A program made the translations under genes and the position numbers. This document shows, piece by piece, positions 1 through 8,328 of a stretch of 17,748 bases of DNA. Source of the stretch: Methylococcaceae bacterium (GTDB taxonomy: Bacteria > Pseudomonadota > Gammaproteobacteria > Methylococcales > Methylomonadaceae). The notes beneath the pieces are model-generated. The model was given only the letters and a program-made list of their open reading frames with translations. It did not search any database and was not told where the DNA came from. Positions within the stretch are counted from its first letter, which is position 1; every line of letters starts with the position of its first letter. The DNA lies in NCBI GenBank assembly GCA_005779525.1, contig SXIZ01000018.1, positions 1-17,748 on the forward strand. Reading direction: 5' to 3'.

Positions 1-416
1 AAGTTTGCGGTTTGGTGTCGCTATCGCGACGGGTTGTTTTAATGCCGGTTTCCGCACCGGCGAGCGGGATACTTTCTTTTGCTCCGCCAAAAGAAAGTAT
101 TCAAAGAAAAGGCGGCCCAGTTACCGCTGATGTCTAGCGCTCCTCGTAGTTATCGGGGGGTGACAAAAGGGGCGTCCTGCCCCTTTGCCACCTTGCGGCA
201 TCCATGCCGCAACCCTTCGGGCTCAACCCGAAAACTACTGCGGTGCTCGACGCGGTAAACGGGAGGAAAACTCGTTTACCGTAAACCTGTAAAATAGCCT
301 GACTATTAGTCAGTATTTCAAGATATAAATGCTTTCTTAACCGTCATTATAAAATTGACTGAGTACTAGCTTAAGTATCAAACTGCGGGTTATTGCAACT
401 TTAGGGTAGATCTAAA
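1..416. other. Intergenic region with hairpin array and operator-like dyad
   Basis: No convincing gene is seen here. Positions 17-281 hold a dense series of perfect inverted repeats, listed as a separate entry. From about 285 the DNA becomes AT-rich and looks like a promoter region for the downstream TonB receptor operon. It contains a 15-bp dyad at 299-313 (arms CTGACTA and TAGTCAG around one base). A Shine-Dalgarno-like AGGGTAG lies at 403-409, just before the TTG at 417. Confidence 0.6.
17..281. repeat. Array of perfect hairpins, probable interspersed intergenic repeat element
   Basis: Seven perfect inverted repeats follow each other: 17-30 (GTCGC/GCGAC), 44-61 (GCCGGT/ACCGGC), 69-100 (13-bp arms ATACTTTCTTTTG, 6-nt loop), 166-186 (AAAGGGGC/GCCCCTTT), 193-212 (TTGCGGCAT/ATGCCGCAA, 2-nt loop), 216-232 (TTCGGG/CCCGAA) and 253-281 (CGGTAAACG/CGTTTACCG). 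The part around 69-120 resembles, from memory, an intergenic repeat seen in many gammaproteobacterial genomes that is often mis-annotated as small ORFs. It may be a non-autonomous palindromic element or a structured transcript. No long open frame justifies calling a protein. Confidence 0.6.
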
Positions 417-2435
417 TTGCAAGCCTTAACTTATAACTATAAAACTTACCTACAGTATTGCTGCATATCTATGTCTGTTTACAGCATTTTTTCTCTGTTA
501 CTCTTAAGCTTATGCCATTTTGCTTATGCTGACGAGTTAACCAGTAAAACTGACGAACAAGCCTTATTGTTCAGTGAATTACCCTCGGTATTTACTGCGT
601 CGCGGCATGAACAGCCCGTCACTAAAGCGCCTGCATCGGTCGATATTATTACCTCCGAACAAATAAAACGCTACGGTTGGCGAACGGTGTCAGCGATGCT
701 TGGAAGCTTACCTGGTTTTATCAGTGCCTATGACCGAGCGTATCACCACACCGGGGTGCGGGGTTTTGCTCCGCCAGGGGATTACAATACCCGAATTTTG
801 GTTTTGATTGACGGTCATCGGGTGAATGAAAATTTGCAAGACTATGCAGGCTTGGGACGTGATTTTCTGGTAGATGTGGAAAATATTGAACGCGTAGAAG
901 TCGTTCGCGGCCCAGCATCGGCATTGTACGGCAGTAGCGCTTTGTTTGCGGTGGTGAATGTGATTACCCAACGCGGACGCGATTTACAAGGGGCTAGAAT
1001 TTCGGGAAGTACAGGGAGTTATGAGTCACATCAGGGGCAGGTAAGTCATGGAAAAAAATTTGCTAATGGTTTGGAAACCTTGTTCTCTGCCAGTTATTTC
1101 CATAGTGATGGCCATGATAATCTGGATTTTCCAGGCTTAGGTACCGCACATCACCAAGATGAGGAACAGGTGGAACGCTTACACGGTAAATTGACTTGGG
1201 AAGATTTCACTCTCAGCGGTAGTTGGATGGGACGCAAAAAGTTTATTCCTACTGGGACCACGGGGACAACTTTTGGCGAACCTCAAACACACTATCATGA
1301 TCGCCGGGCGTATACCGATTTAAATTATCATCATAATTTTACTGGAGATTGGGACCTGACAGCACGGGCATTTTGGGATAGCTATGAGTTTGACGATGAC
1401 TTACCCTATCAAGTTTCGCCACAGCAGACTATTATCAACAAAGATCACTGGGAGGGGCAGTGGGTTGGCGGCGAATTCTTACTAGGGCATACTTTTTTCG
1501 AAACGCATAGACTGACCTTCGGCAGTGAATGGCGTTACAATTTTCGGCAACTGTTAACCAATTTTGATGTCAACCCCAATTTTCTCTATGCGGATAATCG
1601 GCAAACCAGCAATATTGTTGGGGTGTTTTTACAAGATGAATGGGCAATTCTTGACAACGTCACGCTGGAAGCAGGTGGGCGTTTTGATCACTATGATATT
1701 TTTGGTGGCACGTTTAATCCGCGGTTAGGGTTAATTTATCAACCCTTTGACGATACCACGGTAAAAGTCTTATATGGCACCGCCTTTCGGGCACCCAACG
1801 CTTTTGAAAGCGTCTACGCCTGCTGCGAAGGTTTAACGCCGTGGATTGGGAATCCGAATTTAACGCCCGAAAGGATCAAAACTTACGAGTTAGTTTGGGA
1901 GCAACGCTTACATCCCAATTTTGATTTACATGTGAGTTTGTACTACAACCGCCTGAGTAATTTGATTAATTTAAATGTCTCTCCCGAGGGTATCAGGCAA
2001 TTTCATAATCAAGGCAATGCCGAAGCGCATGGGGTTGAAACGCAATTGGTAGCGCATTTTGAAAATGTTGAAGGGCGGTTAAGCCATACTTTTCAACAAA
2101 GTCGTGTGGCAGGCGCTGCCAATCCGCCTAATGCCCCGGTGCATATGGTTAAATTAAATTTCAGTGCCCCAATCTGGCAGAATAAAGTGTTTGCGGGTTA
2201 TGAACTGCAGTATATCAGTTCCCGTGCGACGACCATCGATACCCGCGTTCCAGACTATACCATCAGTAATCTGACGTTGTTGACGCGACGTTGGCTTCCG
2301 GGATTGGAATTAACCGGAGGCGTTTATAATTTATTTAATGCCCATTATTTTGATCCGGCGAGTCCTCCGTTGTTACCCGATAAAATTGCTCAGGATGGCC
2401 GTAATTTTCGAATTCAGTTGAGCTACGAATTTTAA
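417..2435 (+). CDS. TonB-dependent outer-membrane receptor
   Basis: Outer-membrane gated channel that imports a scarce ligand using TonB energy; the substrate cannot be read from the sequence. A hydrophobic signal peptide ends near residue 38 (SLCHFAYA before DEL). The plug domain spans roughly residues 55-190, with the usual order: PASVDIIT, a GVRGF motif, VLIDGHRVN, IERVEVVRGPASALYGSSA and VVNVIT. The remainder is a 22-strand-type beta barrel rich in aromatic strands, ending in a terminal Phe (SYEF) as expected for BAM-dependent insertion. The chosen TTG start at 417 has AGGGTAG 7 nt upstream. An ATG at 471 (residue 19) gives a more standard signal peptide but has no clear ribosome site. 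It is the first gene of an operon with a binding protein and a c-di-GMP enzyme, so it may deliver the ligand they sense. Cobalamin, siderophore or other small-ligand transport are all possible. Confidence 0.9.
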   Translation: MQALTYNYKTYLQYCCISMSVYSIFSLLLLSLCHFAYADELTSKTDEQALLFSELPSVFTASRHEQPVTKAPASVDIITSEQIKRYGWRTVSAMLGSLPGFISAYDRAYHHTGVRGFAPPGDYNTRILVLIDGHRVNENLQDYAGLGRDFLVDVENIERVEVVRGPASALYGSSALFAVVNVITQRGRDLQGARISGSTGSYESHQGQVSHGKKFANGLETLFSASYFHSDGHDNLDFPGLGTAHHQDEEQVERLHGKLTWEDFTLSGSWMGRKKFIPTGTTGTTFGEPQTHYHDRRAYTDLNYHHNFTGDWDLTARAFWDSYEFDDDLPYQVSPQQTIINKDHWEGQWVGGEFLLGHTFFETHRLTFGSEWRYNFRQLLTNFDVNPNFLYADNRQTSNIVGVFLQDEWAILDNVTLEAGGRFDHYDIFGGTFNPRLGLIYQPFDDTTVKVLYGTAFRAPNAFESVYACCEGLTPWIGNPNLTPERIKTYELVWEQRLHPNFDLHVSLYYNRLSNLINLNVSPEGIRQFHNQGNAEAHGVETQLVAHFENVEGRLSHTFQQSRVAGAANPPNAPVHMVKLNFSAPIWQNKVFAGYELQYISSRATTIDTRVPDYTISNLTLLTRRWLPGLELTGGVYNLFNAHYFDPASPPLLPDKIAQDGRNFRIQLSYEF

Positions 2436-2454
2436 TGCATAGTGGGGTGAATGG

Positions 2455-3435
2455 ATGAGGTCCACTACTTTGCAGTGTTTAAGTAAACATGCTAATTCCT
2501 GGCAGATTCCCATAGTTAAAGCTATTTTCCAATGGGCTGCTGTGCTGTTAATGCTGATTTCATGCTCGGCATTTGCGGTGACGGACATTTTAGTACTGCA
2601 AAGCCACGATAGCGCTCCCTATCAACAAACACTTGCAGGTTTTCGCTCAGGATTAGCTAAAAGTAAGTTAGAGGTTGCTTACCATGTATTAAATATTCCC
2701 GACCAAAGTGATGTCAATATCTTGCAACAGCAATTACAAACCTCGCAACCGAGTTTAATTTTAACCTTAGGCACGCCTGCCACGCGTTTAGCTATGCTTC
2801 AGGGGAGTAATATTCCAATTATCGCAGGGATGGTGTTGGAAACTGATGAACTGCGTCAAAATCACCACACCACGGGCGTGGGTTTAAATTTTCCCGTTAC
2901 CGAGCAATGGCAATGGTTACGTCGATTATTGCCTGATGCTCGCCAAATTGCGGTTATTCTTGATGCGCAGCAAGGAGCGAGCGTGTTTCAGGCCTTGCAA
3001 AAACTTGCTGTAGCTGAAGGCATTACCCTGATTCCAGCAACCGCCACGAATGCGGAAGATTTTTCTACGCTGATGCAAAACTTACCCTCGCAACTGGATG
3101 CCTTATGGGCGGTGGAGGGCGCATCCGCATATAACGCTGCCGCAGTACGCGAGTTGTTACTGTATTCATTTCGGAATCGAGTGCCATTGATCGGCTTATC
3201 GGCACAATGGGTGAAAGCCGGGGCCTTATACGCACTGGATTGGGATTTTAGTGATTTAGGTCTACAAACTGCAGAACTAGCCAAATCCATTTTATTACAA
3301 GGGAGCGCTCCGAGTTCCTTGTTGCCCCAAACCCCGCATAAGGCTAGGTTAGTATTCAACTTAAAAACCGCAGACCATATGAAATTGCAAATTTCTGAAC
3401 GTTTGCTGTCGGAGATGTCTGAGGTTTTTCAATGA
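2455..3435 (+). CDS. Periplasmic ABC-type substrate-binding protein
   Basis: 326-residue secreted binding protein. Residues 1-41 form a signal peptide (hydrophobic stretch AAVLLMLISCSAFA). The mature part alternates beta and alpha segments as in the ABC_sub_bind type (PF04392-like): ILVLQSHDSAPYQQTL at the start, then LILTLGTPATRLA, an IPIIAGMVLE strand, an IAVILDAQQGAS second-lobe start, and VPLIGLSAQWVKAGALYALDWDFSDLG near the end. Family members are annotated as amino-acid or unknown-ligand binding proteins. No ABC permease or ATPase is adjacent, so a sensing role is more likely than classic transport. It lies 19 nt after the TonB receptor, and its stop overlaps the start of the next gene by 4 nt (ATGA), implying translational coupling. 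GGGGTGA at 2444-2450 is a plausible ribosome site. Ligand unknown. Confidence 0.8.
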   Translation: MRSTTLQCLSKHANSWQIPIVKAIFQWAAVLLMLISCSAFAVTDILVLQSHDSAPYQQTLAGFRSGLAKSKLEVAYHVLNIPDQSDVNILQQQLQTSQPSLILTLGTPATRLAMLQGSNIPIIAGMVLETDELRQNHHTTGVGLNFPVTEQWQWLRRLLPDARQIAVILDAQQGASVFQALQKLAVAEGITLIPATATNAEDFSTLMQNLPSQLDALWAVEGASAYNAAAVRELLLYSFRNRVPLIGLSAQWVKAGALYALDWDFSDLGLQTAELAKSILLQGSAPSSLLPQTPHKARLVFNLKTADHMKLQISERLLSEMSEVFQ

Positions 3436-5537
3436 CCATGTTTAATAAATTAAACATGGCTAAGCGCTTTAATTTGTTAAATGCCGCTCTGGTATTATTA
3501 ACTGCGTTAAGCGTCGGATTTATCGTGACTTACAAACTATTGACTGTACAGTTTGAAGCCCGGCAAGAATATAATCTGGCGGTGGCCAGTCTATTAGCCG
3601 AATCCAGTGAATATGCGGTGTATACCCGCCAGCCAGCGTTGTTAGACAAACTGCTAGCCAAACTGTCCGATCTCTCCGGGGTTGCCTATGTCGCTATTTT
3701 GGATGAATCCGGGAAAACCTTAGCCTACATCAATCCACATCCAATTGACGAACCGCTCACGTCCTTGAGATTTTGGTACTGGTGGCGAAATACCGGGGGA
3801 CTGGGCACGGCGGAAATTATGCTCCCCATCAGTAGCAACAGTTTACAAAATGAAGATGCGTTATTTCTGGATAATACCAAACAACTGAAACTAATTGGGG
3901 AAGTGCGACTCGTCATGAATCCCGCCTATTTCGAGGCCATATTACGCAATACCTTTTTCTTAAGTTTTGCGGTGGTGATGGTCATTTTAGTTATCAGTTT
4001 AAGTATTTTTGTGAGCATGACCACGCGCATTACCCAGCCGTTGAAGCAATTAAGTGAAGCGGCACATGATGTGATCGAGGGTAAATTAGAGTGTTTATCC
4101 TTAAAAAGTGGCGGTCCAGAATTACATGAATTAGGTAAAGCGTTCAATCTGATGATTAATTGGTTGAGCGACTATCGGCGCGATGTGCAAAATTATCAAG
4201 CCTTGCTCGAACGCCAAGCCTATTACGATGAATTAACGGGTTTGGCGAATCGTACCTTATTGAAAGATCATCTAAATTTAGCCATATCGCAAGCGCAGCG
4301 CAGAAGTTCTATTGCCGCAGTGTTATTTTTGGATTTAGATCGCTTTAAATATGTTAACGATACCTTGGGGCACTCCTTCGGCGATCAATTATTGCAAGAA
4401 GTCTCATTACGGCTGCATCGACAGTTGCGTGCCTGTGATACTGTGGCGCGCATGGGAGGCGATGAATTTATTGTCATTCTCAATGATCTCACTGCCAATT
4501 TAGACCAAGCCAAGCTCGATGCTGGGCACATAGCGCAACAAATTGGGCAATCCTTGCGCCAACCGTTTGCCATTCATGAACATACCATCAGTACCAGTTT
4601 TAGTATTGGTATCGCGTTATATCCTCATGATGGCGATAATGGCGAAATTCTGATACGTAATGCCGATTGTGCGATGTATGAAGCTAAAACCCGAGGCCGA
4701 AATACCTATCATTTTTATAATCCTTCGCTGCAACAGCAGGGGATGCGGCGCTTAAATTTGGAAAATGGTTTAAAACGTGCCTTAGAGTTAAATGAACTGA
4801 CACTACACTTTCAACCTAAATATGACACCCGAAATGGGCAATTGATCGGAGCGGAAGCGTTACTGCGTTGGCATTTTCAAGGGAATTGGATTTCTCCGTC
4901 AGAATTTATTCCGTTAGCAGAGGAAACAGGTTTGATAATTCCTATCGGTGCTTGGGTGTTGCAATCAGCGTTACAGACCTTAGTGGCATGGCGAAAAAAT
5001 CATATAGTGCATCAGCATTTCCATATCGGGGTGAATGTGGCACCATCACAATTTTGGCATCCAGAATTTGCACAACAAACCTTAAACACGCTGGAGCACT
5101 GGCTGCCCAACAGTGCGGGTGCTTTAGAGCTGGAATTAACCGAAAGCTGTTTGCTGAGGCCTTCAGAAGAATGTTTGCATACTTTTAATCGTTTACGCCA
5201 AGCGGGTATTCGTTTTGCGATGGATGATTTTGGGACAGGTTACTCCAGTCTGAGTTATCTCAAACAATTTCCGTTAGACGTGCTCAAAATTGATCAATCC
5301 TTTGTGCGCGATTGTATTGATGATCCTAGCGATGCCACAATTATTCGGGCCATTATTGCGATGGCGGGTGGTTTGGGGTTGGATGTGATTGCTGAAGGCG
5401 TCGAAACTGACGAGCATTTAAGCTTTTTAAAAACGGCAGGCTGTCCGATGTTGCAAGGGTATTTGATTGCCAAACCCATGCCTGCAGATGAGTTCGCAAA
5501 CTTTTATCAAAATTTTAAACCCTATCAATTAAATTAG
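3432..5537 (+). CDS. Membrane sensor diguanylate cyclase/phosphodiesterase (HAMP-GGDEF-EAL)
   Basis: Inner-membrane enzyme controlling cyclic di-GMP. TM1 lies at about residues 14-34, a periplasmic sensor at 35-170 (loosely CHASE8-like), TM2 at 174-196 and HAMP at about 197-250. The GGDEF domain covers about 262-430, with an intact GGDEF at 342-346 and an inhibitory-site RxxD (R333, D336) exactly five residues upstream. The EAL domain covers about 445-695 and keeps EALLRW (475-480), ELTES, DDFGTGYSS, KIDQSF, AEGVET and QGYLIAKP. Both halves therefore look catalytically competent. The gene overlaps the upstream binding-protein gene by 4 nt. Vibrio cholerae NspS-MbaA, where a periplasmic binding protein controls a GGDEF-EAL partner, is the closest described analogue I know. 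By inference this sensor is read out through the neighbouring binding protein. Confidence 0.93.
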   Translation: MTMFNKLNMAKRFNLLNAALVLLTALSVGFIVTYKLLTVQFEARQEYNLAVASLLAESSEYAVYTRQPALLDKLLAKLSDLSGVAYVAILDESGKTLAYINPHPIDEPLTSLRFWYWWRNTGGLGTAEIMLPISSNSLQNEDALFLDNTKQLKLIGEVRLVMNPAYFEAILRNTFFLSFAVVMVILVISLSIFVSMTTRITQPLKQLSEAAHDVIEGKLECLSLKSGGPELHELGKAFNLMINWLSDYRRDVQNYQALLERQAYYDELTGLANRTLLKDHLNLAISQAQRRSSIAAVLFLDLDRFKYVNDTLGHSFGDQLLQEVSLRLHRQLRACDTVARMGGDEFIVILNDLTANLDQAKLDAGHIAQQIGQSLRQPFAIHEHTISTSFSIGIALYPHDGDNGEILIRNADCAMYEAKTRGRNTYHFYNPSLQQQGMRRLNLENGLKRALELNELTLHFQPKYDTRNGQLIGAEALLRWHFQGNWISPSEFIPLAEETGLIIPIGAWVLQSALQTLVAWRKNHIVHQHFHIGVNVAPSQFWHPEFAQQTLNTLEHWLPNSAGALELELTESCLLRPSEECLHTFNRLRQAGIRFAMDDFGTGYSSLSYLKQFPLDVLKIDQSFVRDCIDDPSDATIIRAIIAMAGGLGLDVIAEGVETDEHLSFLKTAGCPMLQGYLIAKPMPADEFANFYQNFKPYQLN

Positions 5538-5642
5538 CGCTACTTAGGTTGCCTGCTGCGTTAAGCTTGGTGCTGCCGCAGCTTTGATGAGCTTAGCCAA
5601 ATGTAATACTCCAGGTCCCGCGCAATCTGGATTGGCCAGGAT

Positions 5643-6449
5643 TCAATACAGCGGCACTTCAATGCTTCCCCCGGCGCGCAAAGGCAAGGGTTTTAACAGT
5701 CCTGTTTGTAATTCCTCACTAATCTGTTCTTCAGGTAACCAGGCAAATCCAAATCCGAATTTTACTGCTTGAATAGACGTGGCGATATGACTCACTGTCC
5801 AGCGTTGATCGACTTCCACCGAGACTGCTTTTTTATCGCGCTTACTGCCTGAATCGCGCACCACCAAATGTCGAAATTGATGTAAATCTTTGGGGCTCAG
5901 AGCTCGCTTAAGCTGATGTAGCGCATGATCTTTATGCGCGACGGCGATTAAGCGACTGCGTAAAATTAATTCACCCAAATATCCCGGAGGTGGGGAGGGT
6001 AATATCGCAATATCGGCATTCCCTTTCAGCAGGGCATCTTGGGTACCGCCAAGCACGGATTCTATCAGTTCAATCCGGGTGCGCGGACTGTCTACACTAA
6101 ACTGCTGCAGGCAGGTGAGCAATAACGATGTTGGAAATAAAATCTCCACGGCAATATGAATTTCAGCTTCCCATCCTGCTGAAAGTTTGTGCGCTGCAGC
6201 TTCTAAATCATGTGCTTCCTCGACTAATGCCAGCGCTCGGCGGTAAAGCATCTGCCCGGTTGCGGTCAATATCGCTTTACGGCCTTGCAGGGTAAACGCT
6301 TTCACGCCTAATAACGTCTCAATTTTTTGCACGGCATAGGTCACCGCCGATTGACTTTTATGCAGAGCTTCGGCGGCTTGAGCATAGCCTCCGGTTTCGA
6401 CTACCGAAATAAGGGTGCGCCATTGTTCTAAAGTAATGACTGGTGGCAT
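5643..6449 (-). CDS. LysR-type transcriptional regulator, C-terminally truncated by an in-frame stop
   Basis: Transcription factor with an N-terminal winged helix-turn-helix (residues ~5-65, including TGGYAQAAEALHKSQSAVTYAVQKIE) and a C-terminal effector-binding domain. The reading frame stops at 268 residues, short of the usual ~300. Beyond the TGA (complement of 5643-5645) the same frame continues ILANPDCAGPGVLHLAKLI to a TAA at 5544-5546, which matches the expected end of this family. One base change (for example TTA to TGA at a leucine) would explain the break. The DNA-binding domain is intact, but effector response or folding may be lost unless the stop is read through. It is divergent from the azoreductase, with a strong dyad between them that probably serves both promoters. 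The regulator likely controls azoR and perhaps pirin, and itself. A sequencing error is a real alternative. Confidence 0.85.
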   Translation of the reverse strand: MPPVITLEQWRTLISVVETGGYAQAAEALHKSQSAVTYAVQKIETLLGVKAFTLQGRKAILTATGQMLYRRALALVEEAHDLEAAAHKLSAGWEAEIHIAVEILFPTSLLLTCLQQFSVDSPRTRIELIESVLGGTQDALLKGNADIAILPSPPPGYLGELILRSRLIAVAHKDHALHQLKRALSPKDLHQFRHLVVRDSGSKRDKKAVSVEVDQRWTVSHIATSIQAVKFGFGFAWLPEEQISEELQTGLLKPLPLRAGGSIEVPLY

Positions 6450-6458
6450 AAATAGATC

Positions 6459-6489
6459 TAATAATTCGATTGTTTAAAGCGAATTATTA
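6459..6489. promoter_or_regulatory. Probable LysR operator between lysR and azoR
   Basis: A perfect inverted repeat has arms TAATAATTCG (6459-6468) and CGAATTATTA (6480-6489) separated by 11 nt. This spacing fits the interrupted-dyad geometry of LysR-type regulators. The left arm sits 9 nt from the lysR start codon, which suggests autorepression. On the azoR side a -10-like TATACT lies at 6488-6493 with no good -35 element, as expected for an activator-dependent promoter. Binding itself is inferred. Confidence 0.6.
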
Positions 6490-6551
6490 TACTTTTTTAT
6501 CCAATTTATTGGGTGTTTAATAGCGACACATTCAACTGCGGAGCAAAATTT

Positions 6552-7157
6552 ATGAAACAGCTACTACACATCAAATCCAGCATTTTTTCTGCATATGGAC
6601 AGTCCAGTCAACTGGCGGCAGAGTTGCTGTCGGCTTTGCAAGATAAGCACTCCGAGTTCACGTTAATAGAACGCGATTTGGCACAACAGCCAATTCCACA
6701 TTTAAACGCAGAACATGTGCAAGCTTTCTTTGCCGCCGAATCTGATCGTACCCCCGAACAACAGGCGGTGGTGGCTTTTTCTGATGCCTTAATCGCTGAA
6801 ATTCAACAAGCAGAACTTATCGTGATCGGTCTACCTCTGTATAACTTTGGGATACCTTCGACGCTGAAGGCGTATTTTGATCAAATTGCCAGAGCTGGCA
6901 TCACGTTTCGCTATACCGAACATGGCCCAGAAGGATTACTGCAGGGTAAAAAAGTGATCATTATTGCCACCCGAGGCGGGAAATATGCAGGCACAGCATT
7001 GGACAGTCAAACTGACTATATGCGTAATTTTTTGGGATTTTTAGGCTTAACGGATATTACGTGGATTTATGCGGAGGGATTGAATATGCATGAGCATAAA
7101 GCTGAATCCCTGGTCTTAGCGAAGCAGCAATTGCAAGCTTTAGCCGCAGACATTTAG
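6552..7157 (+). CDS. azoR: FMN-dependent NADH:quinone oxidoreductase / azoreductase
   Basis: Cytosolic flavodoxin-fold enzyme that reduces quinones and azo or other electrophilic compounds by two electrons using NADH and FMN. The 201-residue product begins MKQLLHIKSS. It carries the flavin-phosphate loop region (SIFSAYGQSSQLA), the family segment LPLYNFGIPSTLKAYFDQI, ITFRYTEHGPEGLLQGKK and IIATRGG. ATG 6552 is chosen because GGAG lies at 6540-6543, 8 nt upstream; an in-frame GTG at 6513 lacks such a site. The upstream dyad and divergent LysR gene point to LysR control. A pirin follows 149 nt downstream, a common pairing in redox or quinone stress loci. The specific in vivo substrate is unknown. 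Confidence 0.9.
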   Translation: MKQLLHIKSSIFSAYGQSSQLAAELLSALQDKHSEFTLIERDLAQQPIPHLNAEHVQAFFAAESDRTPEQQAVVAFSDALIAEIQQAELIVIGLPLYNFGIPSTLKAYFDQIARAGITFRYTEHGPEGLLQGKKVIIIATRGGKYAGTALDSQTDYMRNFLGFLGLTDITWIYAEGLNMHEHKAESLVLAKQQLQALAADI

Positions 7158-7306
7158 GATTGTTAAAGCATTTCAATGAACGCAGCATCGAATTTTAAAC
7201 AAAGTTGAAGCTTAGGGATTTTAACGTCCCAAGTAGGCGATGAGGTCAGTTTAAGTATTGCTGTTGAAGCAGTGCAACAATAAGGTAGTTAAAGGGGAGA
7301 AGAGTT

Positions 7307-8005
7307 ATGTTAAAGCTACATAGTAATCAGCAACGCGGCAGTGCGAATCATGGCTGGTTGCAATCGCGGCATTCGTTTTCATTTGGGCAATTTTATCACC
7401 CTGAGTTAATGGGTTTTGGCGCCTTGCGAGTGATTAATGAGGATGTTGTGCAACCGGGTAAAGGCTTTGGTAGTCATGCGCATCGAGATATGGAAATCAT
7501 TAGTTACGTGCTCAGTGGTGAGTTGGAACATCGCGATAGTCTGGGTAATGGTTCAATTATTCACGCAGGCAGTGTGCAAAGAATGAGTGCCGGAACGGGG
7601 ATCATCCATAGTGAATTTAATCCCTCGGCGACCACCAGTGTGCATTTTCTACAGATTTGGCTAGAACCAAAGGTCAAAGGCATTCAGCCTAGCTATGCAG
7701 AAATGCGCAATGTCGTAGCGCTGGCACCGGGCAATTTACGTTTAATTGCGTCTGCCGATGGGCGTGAGGGCTCGGTGAGCATTCATCAAGATGCCAGTAT
7801 TTATCTGGCAGTGTTGACGGAAACTCAGCAGGCAGAATATATATTGGCAGCTGGGCGCTCAGCTTACGTGCATGTGATACGCGGCTCACTGGAGGTTAAC
7901 GATGTTAAATTGAGCTCAGGAGATGCTTTGATGCTCAGTGAGATCGCCAAAGTCAGCTGTAAGCAGGCAAGTCATGCCGAATGCTTGCTATTTGATCTCC
8001 CTTGA
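7307..8005 (+). CDS. Pirin family bicupin (YhaK/YhhW-like)
   Basis: 232-residue cupin protein of the YhhW/YhaK size class; some members have quercetin 2,3-dioxygenase activity. The N-terminal cupin has the metal-binding set H57, H59, H101 and E103, seen in GSHAHRDMEIISYVLSGELEHRDS and GTGIIHSEFN. The C-terminal cupin (~residues 140-230) is degenerate, as is usual in pirins. A strong ribosome site AGGGGAG (7293-7299) precedes the ATG by 7 nt. The gene lies downstream of azoR and may be cotranscribed or have its own promoter in the 149-nt gap. A hairpin follows at 8027. A role in redox or electrophile stress alongside azoR is inferred from context. Confidence 0.9.
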   Translation: MLKLHSNQQRGSANHGWLQSRHSFSFGQFYHPELMGFGALRVINEDVVQPGKGFGSHAHRDMEIISYVLSGELEHRDSLGNGSIIHAGSVQRMSAGTGIIHSEFNPSATTSVHFLQIWLEPKVKGIQPSYAEMRNVVALAPGNLRLIASADGREGSVSIHQDASIYLAVLTETQQAEYILAAGRSAYVHVIRGSLEVNDVKLSSGDALMLSEIAKVSCKQASHAECLLFDLP

Positions 8006-8328
8006 GTTGATCAAAATTTTCAAAGTGCTTTGCAGGCTTGCTGAGCCTGCAAAGCCTCTTAGATTATTGCTTTAACAAGGATACTTAGGTCAATTCCTAG
8101 CGCAACAGTCGTGCTTAACTGCAGTGGCACTTGCTGAGAAACTACATTCATACCCCATTAAGTTATAGGCGCCTAAATTAGATCCGCTGTTTACAGAAAT
8201 GCAAGTTTTTTTCCGGTTTTTTTAGTGCTTTTCCTGCCGAGTGGCTTGGAACACCCAAAGAACAGACAGCCGAGGGTAAAATTTAATAATTCGCAATGCG
8301 TAGTTTTAACTTATAGAGGATGAACACC
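8006..8328. other. Intergenic region between pirin gene and aqpZ
   Basis: No gene is supported here. It contains the 12-bp hairpin at 8027-8055, a 10-bp palindrome TAGGCGCCTA at 8166-8175 and two runs of seven T separated by CCGG near 8205-8222. The aqpZ promoter must lie in the last part, but I see no clear -35/-10 pair. Confidence 0.5.
8027..8055 (+). terminator. Terminator-like hairpin after the pirin gene
   Basis: Perfect 12-bp stem GCTTTGCAGGCT/AGCCTGCAAAGC with a 5-nt loop, 22 nt after the pirin stop codon. The trailing sequence CTCTTAGATT is only weakly T-rich, so it may be a 3'-end stabilising hairpin rather than a strong intrinsic terminator. Confidence 0.5.

Noticed and set aside
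17..281. CRISPR array
   Set aside because: The inverted repeats differ from one another in sequence and spacing; there are no identical direct repeats with spacers and no cas genes.
708..971. Minus-strand open frames inside the TonB receptor gene
   Set aside because: They lie entirely opposite a clearly conserved receptor plug domain and show no protein-family features.
2988..3359. 123-codon minus-strand frame inside the binding-protein gene
   Set aside because: Antisense to a well-supported gene, low-complexity translation, no ribosome site or family motifs.
4868..5188. 106-codon plus-strand frame inside the EAL domain
   Set aside because: Alternative frame of a conserved EAL domain; no independent signal.
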